Position numbers and translations under genes: made by a program. From an uncultured Clostridium sp. (lineage in GTDB: Bacteria; Bacillota; Clostridia; TANB77; CAG-508), in NCBI GenBank assembly GCA_948467495.1, contig CAOKEO010000009.1, positions 1-49,361 on the forward strand: a stretch of 49,361 nt of DNA, read 5' to 3'. Under the pieces are notes generated by a model. It saw only the letters and a list, made by a program, of their open reading frames with translations. It was not told the origin of the DNA and did not search any database. Numbering within the stretch: position 1 is the stretch's first letter; each line of letters opens with the position of its first letter. Positions 8,988 through 17,802 of the stretch are shown here, in pieces.

Positions 8988-11900
8988 TGAGTAAAGTAAA
9001 ATGGACACCAGAACAGCAAGACGCCATTCAAGAAAAAGGAAGCAACCTATTAGTAGCAGCAGCAGCTGGGAGTGGAAAAACCGCTGTATTAGTAGAAAGA
9101 ATTATCAATAAAATCATACAAGACAAAATAGACATTGACAAGCTATTAGTGGTAACCTTTACCAACAGTGCAGCAGCAGAAATGCGAGAAAGAGTGCTAA
9201 ATGCCATCTATCAAAAGTTAGAAGAAACGCCAGAAGACGAAAACTTACAAAGACAAATAACGTTGTTAAATAAAGCCAGTATTTGCACGATTGACTCTTT
9301 CTGTTTAGAGGTAGTACGAAACAACTTTTACGAACTAGAAAATATATCGCCCAACTTTAGAATTGCAGACACAACCGAAATTGAACTATTAAAACAAGAA
9401 ACAATCGAAGACATTTTTGAAGAAAAATACGAAACAGAAGACATCGATTTTACAAAATTAATCAATGTTTACACCAGTTATCGAGATGACACACCACTCA
9501 AAGATTTAGTCCTAAAAATAGATTCCTACATACAGAGCCATCCATTTCCACAAAAATGGCTACAAGAAAAAATAGAAATGTTCAACTTGGAAGGAAAACG
9601 AGAAGAAGATTTTAGTCAAACACCATGGGGAGAAATTTTATTACAAGAAGTCAAAGAAGAATTAATGGACGACATTAGCATACTAGAAAAAGTAGAACAA
9701 GATTTATCCTATGAACTGGAACTAGAAAAATTTTATCAAACGATTAGAAATGACATCCAGCAATTAGAAAACCTAAAGAATCATTTGCACAATTGGGATA
9801 AAGCTTATGAAATAGCACGGTGCCTTAAAATTTGTAACTTGGCCAAGACAAAAAGTAGAATCAGAAAATAAGGACAAGGCAAAAGAAATCAGAGATGAGG
9901 TAAAAAAGAAACTAGCAAAAGTATTAGACAAGATACTCATTTGTGATTCACAAGAAGCCAATCAAGATATTTATGATATGTATGGCATTTTGTTAAAATT
10001 GCAAGACTTAATTTTCACTTTTGAAACAGACTTTGCGAAACGAAAAAGGGAAAAAAACATCGTAGATTTTAGTGATGTAGAACATTTTGCCCTAGACATT
10101 TTGTTAAACGCAAAGGAAGTCGTGAAAAAATATCAAAACAAATTTGAAGAAATCGCCATTGATGAGTACCAAGATAGTAATTTGGTACAAGAATATATAT
10201 TAACTGCCATATCCAGAAATAACAATATTTTTATGGTAGGAGATGTCAAACAAAGTATTTATAAATTTAGACAAGCTATGCCAGAACTATTTTTGGATAA
10301 ATATGAAACCTATGCAAAAAAAGAAGCAAGAAAGCCAGAAGAAGACTTGAAAATCCAGTTATTCAAAAACTTTAGAAGTAAGCAAAATATTTTACAATTT
10401 ACCAATTTGATTTTTGCAGATATTATGAGCAAAACATTGGGAGATATTCATTACAACGAAGAGGAATTTTTGAATTTAGGAGCCAATTACCCAGCCATCC
10501 ATCAAAATGAAAAAATCGAAATTCATGTCATTGATTCTGTAGCAGTAGAGGAAAACGAAGAAATAGAAGAAGGGGAAAAGACAGAACAAACAGAAGAGAA
10601 CCAAGAGGAAGAAAATATAGCAGATGTAGAGTTAGAAGCGAAATTTGTGGCTCACCAAATACAAAAATTAATACAAGATAACTTTCAAGTATGGGACAAA
10701 AAACAAGAAAAATATCGAAATATTCAATATAAAGACATTGTGATTTTATTAAGAAGTACAAGCAATGTAGCACCGATTTATGAACAAGAAATATTAAATC
10801 TACAAATGCCAGTATTTTCCGATAGTTCGCAAGAATACCTAGATTCGATTGAAATTCAAACTATGGTGAGTTTACTAAAAATCATTGATAACCCAATGCA
10901 AGACATTCCGTTAGTAACGGTTATGAGGTCAAATATTGGCAAATTCACAGATGATGAATTAATCCAAATCCGTCTAGCAGACAAACAAGACAACTTTTAC
11001 ACTTGCTTACAAAAAGCAAAACTTTCCGTAGAAAATGAGTTGAAAAGCAAGATAGAAACTTTTTTACAAAGCTTGCAGCAATGGCGAAAAGAACAAGAAT
11101 ATTTAGCTTTAGATGAATTGATAGGAAAAATCTATTCCGATACAGGTTATTACAACTATGCTGGTCTCATGCCAAATGGACTTTTACGACAAGCTAATTT
11201 AAGAATGTTGTTTGAAAGGGCAAAACAGTATGAAACAGCTAGTTTTAAAGGATTATATAATTTCATTCATTTTATTGAGAAGCTAACGCTAAGCAGTGGT
11301 GATATGGGAGCTGCTAAAATCATAGGAGAAAATGACAATGTCATTCGCATTATGAGTATTCATAAAAGTAAAGGATTGGAATTTCCAGTTGTGTTTTTAG
11401 CAAGCACGGGAAAACAGTTTAATTTAATGGACTTAAATCAAAATATATTATTACATCAAGAATTGGGCATTCGGAGTGAAATATATTGATTATGAAAAAC
11501 AAGTACAATATGATACCTTAAGCAAGGCAGCCATTCGCAACAAGGCTTTAACAGAAACCTTGTCAGAAGAAATGAGAATTTTATATGTTGCTCTAACAAG
11601 GGCAAAAGAAAAACTAATTATATCAGGCATTCAAAAGGATGTTAAGAAACAAAAGGAAAAATTATTGCAACAAATTGAGAGATACCAAAAACAAGAACAA
11701 AAAATCAATCCTATTTTAGTGAAAAAATATAAAAAATATATCGATTGGATTTTATTAGTCTATTTTTACCAACCAAAGCAAATGGAAACAATTGCAGAAT
11801 TAAAAACTTATACCAAAAAAGAGGTATTGGACTTTTGCGAAAAAAGAGAAGAACAAGATGTTAATTTGTTGGAAATATTAGAAGAACACAAAATAGAGGA

Positions 11901-12576
11901 ACAACAAATAGCAGAAATAGAAAGTATGTTACAAGATACTTATGCTTATGAATTATCAACTAAAATTCCAACCAAATCATCGGTTACCAAATTGAAACAA
12001 CAAGAACAAGAAACAATAGAAATTAGTTTTCCTTCTCCTAAATTTACCAAGCAAGATGAAGAACTGAAACTGTCAGGAGCACAAAAGGGAACACTATTAC
12101 ATTTATGTATGCAAAAGTTGGATGTGAAAACAGAATACACCTTAGAAACGGTAAAAGAATTCATAAATGACATGGTAGACAAAGCAATGATTACCTCAAA
12201 AGAGGCAGATAACATAAATGCTAATGCTGTTTTAAAATTTACGCAGTCAAACATTTGGCAAGAGATGAAACAAGCCAAAGAAATCCAGAGAGAAAAACCA
12301 TTTTATATTACCCTACCAGCAAAAGAAATATATGAGGAGGATGTGCCAGAAAATATATTGGTACAGGGAATCATTGATTTATACTATGTGAATGCACAAG
12401 ATGAATTGATTTTGGTGGATTATAAAACGGATTTTGTTCAAACAGAACAAGAGTTGGTAAATAAGTATAGAACACAGTTAGCATTATATCGAAGGGCTTT
12501 AGAGGAGGCTTTACAGAAAAAGGTGAGTCATGTGTTTATTTATTCTACCTTTCTAGCAAAAGAAATAGAAATATAG
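8987..12576 (+). CDS. addA: AddA helicase-nuclease, read through two +1 shifts at CGG
   Basis: UvrD-like helicase and nuclease subunit of AddAB, which resects double-strand breaks for recombination. Walker A AAAGSGKT lies near 27, Walker B IDEYQD near 391, then GDVKQSIYKFRQA, HKSKGLEFPVVFLA and YVALTRAKEKL. The C-terminal RecB-type nuclease has GIIDLYY and LVDYKTD near 1142. The zero frame is broken twice, each time at an in-frame CGG (9818 and 11472). Skipping the C gives AYEIAGALKFVTWP and LGIGVKYIDYE. The restored protein has about 1,195 residues, normal for AddA, with all motifs in order. Without skipping, the gene would be three non-functional pieces. AddB, usually just upstream, is not in this window. 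Confidence 0.9.
9818..9821 (+). other. +1 shift site CGGT (site 2)
   Basis: Zero-frame CGG in addA. Skipping the C reads GGT-GCC-TTA-AAA and continues in the frame that stays open to 11472. Confidence 0.85.
11472..11475 (+). other. +1 shift site CGGA (site 3)
   Basis: Second in-frame CGG in addA, reached only after the first shift. Skipping the C gives LGIGVKYID, matching the LGxGxKYID segment of AddA proteins. Confidence 0.88.
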
Positions 12577-12585
12577 GACATGGGA

Positions 12586-12611
12586 GGACATGGGGACGTA
12601 GATTATGTCCC
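12586..12611 (+). repeat. REP-like palindrome R1
   Basis: GGACAT...ATGTCC with loop GGGGACGTAGATT, 15 bases after the addA stop codon. R2 at 12794 is the same sequence inverted, so the pair brackets element B1 like a REPIN. Confidence 0.75.
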
Positions 12612-12629
12612 TACCATAAACAATGTATC

Positions 12630-12775
12630 AACTTAATGTGTTATTTATTATTTTTTTACACCTTGTGTGTCGCAACCTTCAGATTTTTAAGATGGTAGGT
12701 TGCTCCAATCGCACTCGCTTTGCTCGTTTAGTCACTTACGCGGTGTTGCAAAAATAATAAATAACACATTAAGTT
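12630..12775 (+). repeat. Family B hairpin element, copy B1 (short form)
   Basis: Long outer stem (AACTTAATGTGTTATTTATT on the left) around a core starting ACACCTTGTGTGTCGCAACC and ending CACTTACGCGGTGT. Inside, GCAACC pairs with GGTTGC. Compared with copies B2 and B3 it lacks an internal hairpin module (CCACTGT/ACAGTGG). It lies between the inverted palindromes R1 and R2. No coding sequence is seen. Confidence 0.8.
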
Positions 12776-12793
12776 AGCAGTTTTAAGTATTCA

Positions 12794-12820
12794 GGGACAT
12801 AATCTACGTCCCCATGTCCC
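12794..12820 (-). repeat. REP-like palindrome R2 (inverted to R1)
   Basis: GGGACATAATCTACGTCCCC followed by ATGTCCC, the reverse complement of R1, just before the MFS gene's ribosome binding site. Confidence 0.75.
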
Positions 12821-12834
12821 AAGAGGAGTAAAAT

Positions 12835-14019
12835 ATGAGTAAGATATGGAGTAAAACAGAAAATAAGATATTAATGATACTATTATTATTTAGTATATCA
12901 ATTGGATTATGGAACAATTTTAGGCAATTATGGATGCAAGATAATGGACTTAATCCTACTGAAATAAGTCAAATTATAAGTTTTGGAACGCTATTTTGTG
13001 TGATTGGAATATTAATTTTTTCAAAATACATAAAACTAGATAAAATAAAAAATTTCATAACGATTGCTTTATTTCTTAAAGTAATCAATTTAGTAATACT
13101 ATTTTTTATCAATCATACGAGTTTGAGTTCATTTATCAATCTGTCCATCATTTCGGATATTATCATAGAAAGATTGATAATTATTAGTATTTATCCATTA
13201 ATTGTTACGATAAAAAAGAGCAATACTTTATACAGTAAAAGAAAATTAGTAGAATATACTGGTCGAGATTTAGGCGTTTTGGTGGGTGGATTTATCATTG
13301 GAAAAACAATCTTGGGAATCGTGTTTAATTATAATGTGTGTTTATTTATTTCCATTGTATTTTCTATCATTTCGTTACTCATTTTAGTGAAGGTCAAGCT
13401 AGAAAACGTTGAAACGAAACCATCAAAAGACAATATATTTAAGTATATTTTTACGAACCAATTTAGAACAACTTATATTATTTATAATTTAATAGGACAA
13501 ATAGCTTATTCTACGGCATTAGGATTGAAAATGCTTACTTTAACCAATTATCTAAATTTTTCAGATAGTGCAGCAACCCAATATTTTTTGGTGATAGGAT
13601 TGTTGGCCGATTTGATTGGCATCATAGCTCTTAGATTTCATACTCCTAAAAATGATTTCATAACCATAACGATAAAGTTTGGAATTCGATTTATTGGATA
13701 TTCTTTTGCTTTCTTGTCCAATCATATGATTGTGATAATACTTGCCATGTCGTGGTCATTGCTGATTTCTACTGCGTATGAAAATGTTACAGATGCTCCC
13801 TATATTAATAGTATAGAGTTAGATAAACAATTAGCTTTTACAAATTTAAGATATATGATTGGTTCTTTGGGTGAGGCGATAGGTACTTTTTTGTGTGGTA
13901 TTATGTATGCCTTGGGATTACGCTATATGTTTGGATTGTCAGCTTTTTTTATGTTGGCACAATTGACACTTGCTTATGTATTAATTCATCAAAGAAGAAA
14001 ATTGAAGATTGGGACATAG
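12835..14019 (+). CDS. MFS-type transporter
   Basis: Polytopic membrane protein of 394 residues with about twelve predicted hydrophobic helices and a hydrophilic central break near 185-205 (KVKLENVETKPSKDN). This is the layout of the major facilitator superfamily. The first helix is preceded by few charged residues and the C-terminus is basic (HQRRKLKIGT). No substrate-specific motif was recognised. The ATG follows AAGAGGAG. The last codons ATT-GGG-ACA-TAG belong to the REP-like palindrome R3, so the repeat supplies the stop codon. It is probably transcribed alone, since repeats flank it on both sides. Confidence 0.75.
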   Translation: MSKIWSKTENKILMILLLFSISIGLWNNFRQLWMQDNGLNPTEISQIISFGTLFCVIGILIFSKYIKLDKIKNFITIALFLKVINLVILFFINHTSLSSFINLSIISDIIIERLIIISIYPLIVTIKKSNTLYSKRKLVEYTGRDLGVLVGGFIIGKTILGIVFNYNVCLFISIVFSIISLLILVKVKLENVETKPSKDNIFKYIFTNQFRTTYIIYNLIGQIAYSTALGLKMLTLTNYLNFSDSAATQYFLVIGLLADLIGIIALRFHTPKNDFITITIKFGIRFIGYSFAFLSNHMIVIILAMSWSLLISTAYENVTDAPYINSIELDKQLAFTNLRYMIGSLGEAIGTFLCGIMYALGLRYMFGLSAFFMLAQLTLAYVLIHQRRKLKIGT

Positions 14020-14038
14020 AGACACGGGGACGTAGATA
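14011..14038 (+). repeat. REP-like palindrome R3, incomplete
   Basis: GGGACATAGAGACACGGGGA then CGTAGATA. It resembles R1, but the closing ATGTCCC is absent because family A copy A2 begins there. It overlaps the last codons of the MFS gene. Confidence 0.65.
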
Positions 14039-14051
14039 GTTACTAATTTAT

Positions 14052-14233
14052 GTAACCATTCAGAGGTAATATATTTGAATTAGAAAGCTTCTATATTTTT
14101 TATGATGTAACAATTCGGGGGGACCAGCAAGAATACAGTCTGTTATAAGATTACAGACTGTTCGTAGTTGGGAGTTACCAATAAAAAATATAGAAGCTTT
14201 TATTGCCAAAAAACAAGACGTCTGAATAATTAC
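14052..14233 (+). repeat. Family A hairpin element, copy A2 with core inverted relative to flanks
   Basis: The outer stem reads AAAGCTTCTATATTTTTTAT and its perfect complement. Compared with A1 one T:A pair has become C:G on both arms. The core runs in the same direction as in A1, but the left flank (GTAACCATTCAGAGG...) is the reverse complement of A1's right flank, and the right flank is the reverse complement of A1's left flank. The bases TTACTAATT occur on both outer sides and may be a target duplication. Confidence 0.85.
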
Positions 14234-14282
14234 TAATTGATTGGGGTTTTTAGGCAAAACTATAGTAATTCTAGGCATTTTA

Positions 14283-14291
14283 TGGTATAAT
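14283..14291 (+). promoter_or_regulatory. Extended -10 promoter of the Fic gene
   Basis: TGG-TATAAT, an extended -10 element with a perfect hexamer. No clear -35 lies 17 bases upstream. Confidence 0.55.
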
Positions 14292-14330
14292 ATTAAGGCA
14301 TGAAAAAGAGAAATTTTAGGAGGTTTTTAT

Positions 14331-15164
14331 ATGTCTGATGAAGAAAATTATAAAATTGAAAATGAAATAACTGATACCGCAAAAAAACAAGAATATTGGA
14401 ATACTGGTATTGGATTAAATAAAGTTGATAATTTAGAGCCTTCTAAATATTTATTAGATTTATCCAAAAAAAATATCAATGGTGAACTTAAATATTATGA
14501 AGTAGAAAACTTATTAAAAACATATTATCAAACACAAAACCATAATGATATAAGGATTCAAAAAGAAAAAGAATGTGATTTAGTTTCATTAAGGATAGCA
14601 CAATTATTAGAAGATAAAAGTTTTGGTTTTAGTCCTATTATTTTAAAGAATATTCATAAATACTTATTCAAAGATATTTACAATTTTGCAGGTAATTACA
14701 GAGATTATAATATTTCTAAAAAAGAACCTATTTTAAATGGTGAAACTCTAAAATATGTAAATTATCAAGATATAGAAAGTTATTTGGATTATGATTTTAA
14801 AGAAGAAAAAGATTTTGACTATTCAAAACTAAATACTGATGAATTAATTGGGCACATTGCAAAATTCACTTCAAGCATTTGGCAAGTACATCCTTTTGGA
14901 GAAGGTAATACTAGAACCATAGCAGTATTTATTGAAAAATATCTTAATAATATGGGATTTAATGTTAATAATGATATGTTCAAAGAATATAGTTTATATT
15001 TTAGAAATACTTTAGTTAGAAGCAATTACGGAAATATTCCGAAAGGGATTTATCCTATATTTGATTATTTAATAATGTTTTTTGAAAATCTATTACAAAA
15101 TAAAAATAATGAATTAAAAAATAGCGAACTATATGCAAAAGAACTATTTGAAAATAATAATTAA
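14331..15164 (+). CDS. Fic family protein (probable AMP/NMP transferase)
   Basis: Protein of 277 residues with the Fic signature HPFGEGNTR at about 186-194. The catalytic His is followed by the phosphate-binding Gly-Asn-x-Arg, so the active site is intact. Fic enzymes usually transfer AMP from ATP to a hydroxyl of a target protein; many are toxins. The upstream region (residues 25-100) matches the helical N-terminal part common in bacterial Fic proteins. No convincing S/TxxxE(G/N) inhibitory helix was identified and no small antitoxin gene lies upstream. It stands after a family A hairpin element and before a truncated phosphoesterase-like gene, which suggests a mobile or decaying defence or toxin locus. 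Start: ATG behind TAGGAGG. Confidence 0.88.
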   Translation: MSDEENYKIENEITDTAKKQEYWNTGIGLNKVDNLEPSKYLLDLSKKNINGELKYYEVENLLKTYYQTQNHNDIRIQKEKECDLVSLRIAQLLEDKSFGFSPIILKNIHKYLFKDIYNFAGNYRDYNISKKEPILNGETLKYVNYQDIESYLDYDFKEEKDFDYSKLNTDELIGHIAKFTSSIWQVHPFGEGNTRTIAVFIEKYLNNMGFNVNNDMFKEYSLYFRNTLVRSNYGNIPKGIYPIFDYLIMFFENLLQNKNNELKNSELYAKELFENNN

Positions 15165-15175
15165 AAGGTGAAAAA

Positions 15176-15208
15176 ATGATTTATATAACAGGGGATACAC
15201 ATATATGA
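15176..15208 (+). pseudogene. Remnant: first 10 codons of a metallophosphoesterase-like gene
   Basis: MIYITGDTHI and then TGA, preceded by AAAAGGTGAA, 11 bases after the fic stop. The GDTH motif is the metal-binding start of calcineurin-like phosphoesterases. The remainder of the gene is gone; the following bases are unrelated. It was probably the second gene of a fic operon. Confidence 0.55.
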
Positions 15209-15249
15209 CAAACCCACCCCGATGTTCCATGTTCCATCTGCTAGGGGGA

Positions 15250-15278
15250 TTGAAAAAATAGAGAAAGTTTAGTATAAT
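15250..15278 (+). promoter_or_regulatory. Promoter of the small membrane protein gene
   Basis: TTGAAA (15250-15255), 17 bases, perfect TATAAT (15273-15278). Confidence 0.7.
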
Positions 15279-15320
15279 AGAAGCAATGAAAAACAATAAG
15301 AGAAATGGAGAAATAAAAAG

Positions 15321-15785
15321 ATGAGTATAGGAAGAAAAATTATGGCATGGATAGCAATTTTAGTAGGATTGTTTGTATTTTCAGACTTTTTGATTTATGT
15401 AGGAATCAATTCCACTTATAAAGAGATAGAAAGGCAAGACGAAAATTCACAAATTGCCGTTTATCAAGCAGATGCCACATATGTAAATGGAAGAATTAGA
15501 GGCGTCATAAAAGATGTCGGAGAGGTACAAGGCAAATATTTAAAAATTGAATTATATACAAAAAGACATGTTTTAGTGGGAAAAAGCTACGTAGAAATAA
15601 AAGACATAGAAAATTCTGAAACACAACCTTTTGAGGTGCTTTTTAAAGCCAATGATGTTGCCTATTATAAAATAGATACCGTTAAGGAAAAAGAACCAGG
15701 TGGTGAATTGGAAATTTTACCAAAAGAATTGACAAGGGGAGAGGTTCTGCTAGCAACAGCATTGACATTTCTAATTTTATGGTAG
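15321..15785 (+). CDS. Small membrane protein of unknown function
   Basis: 154 residues. A hydrophobic segment at about 8-28 (WIAILVGLFVFSDFLIYVGI) is followed by a soluble region of about 100 residues and a second hydrophobic stretch at the C-terminus (VLLATALTFLILW). The soluble part alternates beta-like segments (GRIRGVIKDVGEVQGKYLKI, KSYVEIKDIE), which may be an extracytoplasmic beta domain. I do not recognise the family. The start follows a clear promoter. A strong terminator shared with the convergent rqcH lies just downstream. Confidence 0.6.
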   Translation: MSIGRKIMAWIAILVGLFVFSDFLIYVGINSTYKEIERQDENSQIAVYQADATYVNGRIRGVIKDVGEVQGKYLKIELYTKRHVLVGKSYVEIKDIENSETQPFEVLFKANDVAYYKIDTVKEKEPGGELEILPKELTRGEVLLATALTFLILW

Positions 15786-15812
15786 AAAAATGTCTCCACT
15801 GATTCTGGGATT

Positions 15813-15852
15813 AAGAGGGAAAATGAGACTTTTCCCTCTTGTCTCATTTTTT
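15813..15852. terminator. Bidirectional terminator between convergent genes
   Basis: AAGAGGGAAAA (15813-15823) pairs perfectly with TTTTCCCTCTT (15830-15840), with a T run on the plus strand shortly after. It serves the 15321 gene and probably rqcH. Confidence 0.8.
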
Positions 15853-17565
15853 ATTTCGTTTTTTAGGATTCACATATAAAGTTTTATGGTTAGTATAAAT
15901 CACCATACCAGGTTTAGCGCCATTTGGCTTTTTCACATACTTAGTCTCACAGATATCGACTGGTACATTGGAAGAATTTCTAGCTTTGCTATGATAGGCA
16001 ACAATTTCAGCACATTGGATAAGAATGGAATCATCTGGTAACTCATTTGGATTGAGTTGCAAGATAGCATGGCTACCATGAATGTCTTTGGTATGAAACC
16101 ACAAGTCTGTTTTTTTGGCATATTTTAGGGTTAAGTAGTCATTTTCTTTGTTATTTCTTCCGACTAAGAGGGTATAGCCATCAATCGTATATTTGAAAGG
16201 ATTAAAAGAAACCTTTTTATTTTTGGTGAGAGAAGATTTTTTTACTTTTGCTTTTTTCTTATTTTTTAAATGTTCGGTTTTTTCTTTAAAAATGACATTT
16301 TCCGAGATTTCTTCAAAAATTTCCGAGATTTCTTCTAAGGTAGAAGAATTTTCTAACTCATACACAATACTTTCTATATAAGTCAATTCTTTCATCGTGT
16401 CTTCTTTTTGAGATGTTACAATTTCTAAAGCATTTTTTAATTTATGATATTTTTTAAAGAAGTGTTTCGCATTAACAGAAGGGGAATATCTATCATCTAA
16501 AGGAATGGTGATTTTTTGGTTATCATAATAATTGTCAAGCGTGATTTCTTTTACGTTTTGATTGGGAATTTGATATAAATTTGCAGTTATGAGTTCACCA
16601 TATATTTGGTATTTTTCCATATCCTTGCAAGCATTTAATTTCTCATTAATATTCAATAGACGCTTTCTATATTTCTTTAAAAGGTCTAAAATCATTTTTA
16701 AAATGCTATCACGATAGGTTTTAAATTCTTCGGAAGTTTCCTTCTCATGATAAAAATCATCGAGAAAAAAGTTTAAATGAAAAGGAGAAGATTCGGTTTC
16801 TGCTTCTATCAGAAAATAGTCTCGTTTTTTAGCAGTTATGATGGCAAAGTCTAATAAATTGCTATCTGTTCGATGAACAATTCCTTGTAAATAGTGATAT
16901 AGTTTTTCTAAACTGTTTTGCTGGAAGGTTTCTATTCCAAGACGGGACATAGAAGCCTCTACAAAAGATTTACTGATACCATTAAAAACATCATAAATCG
17001 CATTTTTTGATGAGGATGCAATTTTTTCATAAAAATCTTGGAAATGAAGACAATCTAAAAAGTTGTATTTGCTTGTTGTCGGATACACATATTTAACATG
17101 AGGAACGATTACTCTTGTACTGTCCTCATTGTGAATGTGCCTTAAACTATCAATAATAACATTTTGTTCATCTAATAAAATCATGTTGCAATGTTTTCCC
17201 ATTAACTCAACAATTAACCTTTTGGCAATCATATCATCGACCTCGTCAAATCCCTCTAAATCAATGATTACTAATCTTTCTAAGTTGTTAGTAGTGATAC
17301 TTTTAATATGTAGTCCTAATAGGTGCTTGCGAAGTACCATACAAAAGTTAGGGGCTACTTTGGGATTACTTTTAGAATGGGTTGTTAAATGAATACGATA
17401 GTTTTGGGCGTCTGTGCATATATTTAATAAATAATTTGAACCATCTAAATAAAAACCTAATAAAATAGTGTTTTTGTTAGGTTGAAAGATTTTATCAATT
17501 CTTGCTCCTGCTAGTTGTTGCAATTCAGAAGCAATTGCTTTGGTTACAATTCCATCAAATGCCAT
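15844..17565 (-). CDS. rqcH: RqcH, ribosome-associated quality control protein (NFACT)
   Basis: Bacterial homologue of eukaryotic Rqc2/NEMF, 573 residues. It binds obstructed 50S subunits carrying peptidyl-tRNA and directs alanine tailing of the stalled chain. The N-terminal NFACT-N domain begins MAFDGIVTKAIASEL. A helical coiled-coil middle (about 285-430) and a C-terminal NFACT-R domain (about 450-560) follow, with DLWFHTKDIHGSHA, the family signature. Older annotations call it fibronectin-binding protein. Its presence is of interest in a genome that may have an unassigned codon, because unread codons stall ribosomes. It is transcribed alone, convergent with the small membrane gene. The start ATG follows AAGGAGGAAAATC. 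Confidence 0.95.
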   Translation of the reverse strand: MAFDGIVTKAIASELQQLAGARIDKIFQPNKNTILLGFYLDGSNYLLNICTDAQNYRIHLTTHSKSNPKVAPNFCMVLRKHLLGLHIKSITTNNLERLVIIDLEGFDEVDDMIAKRLIVELMGKHCNMILLDEQNVIIDSLRHIHNEDSTRVIVPHVKYVYPTTSKYNFLDCLHFQDFYEKIASSSKNAIYDVFNGISKSFVEASMSRLGIETFQQNSLEKLYHYLQGIVHRTDSNLLDFAIITAKKRDYFLIEAETESSPFHLNFFLDDFYHEKETSEEFKTYRDSILKMILDLLKKYRKRLLNINEKLNACKDMEKYQIYGELITANLYQIPNQNVKEITLDNYYDNQKITIPLDDRYSPSVNAKHFFKKYHKLKNALEIVTSQKEDTMKELTYIESIVYELENSSTLEEISEIFEEISENVIFKEKTEHLKNKKKAKVKKSSLTKNKKVSFNPFKYTIDGYTLLVGRNNKENDYLTLKYAKKTDLWFHTKDIHGSHAILQLNPNELPDDSILIQCAEIVAYHSKARNSSNVPVDICETKYVKKPNGAKPGMVIYTNHKTLYVNPKKRNKK

Positions 17566-17598
17566 GATTTTCCTCCTTGTATCAGTATGATAGTTACG

Positions 17599-17604
17599 AT
17601 TATA
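17599..17604 (-). promoter_or_regulatory. Probable -10 of the rqcH promoter
   Basis: On the minus strand TGCTATAATCG gives a perfect TATAAT about 30 bases upstream of the start. The -35 is weak. Confidence 0.45.
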
Positions 17605-17627
17605 GCATATTTTTCTGAAAAAAGCTA

Positions 17628-17656
17628 TTGCCTAAAAAAAGGGAAAAGTATATAAT
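17628..17656 (+). promoter_or_regulatory. Promoter upstream of the DUF2207 gene
   Basis: TTGCCT (17628-17633), 17 bases, TATAAT (17651-17656). The hairpin element at 17677 would be in the 5' leader. Confidence 0.6.
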
Positions 17657-17676
17657 GTAAAAAAAGTTATAAATAA

Positions 17677-17758
17677 GTTAATCTATTAATATTTTTTGTT
17701 CAAAACATAGCTGGGGTTTACCTACTGGAATTGAATTGCAAAATATTAATAGATTAAC
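17677..17758 (+). repeat. Single hairpin element C
   Basis: A perfect outer stem, GTTAATCTATTAATATTTT (17677-17695) with its complement ending at 17758, surrounds a core with CATAGCTGGGGTTTACC. It has the same design as families A and B (AT-rich locus-specific stem, GC-richer core) but is shorter. The AGCTGGG echoes family A. It lies in the leader of the DUF2207 gene. Confidence 0.7.
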
Positions 17759-17802
17759 AGGATTAAAAAATTATCAAGAACAACAAAAAAGGAGAGAAGA
17801 AA

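Noticed and set aside
9978..12576. addA as three separate genes
   Set aside because: The pieces carry consecutive motifs of one AddA and the joins need only the removal of one C each. No start signals exist at the internal ATGs.
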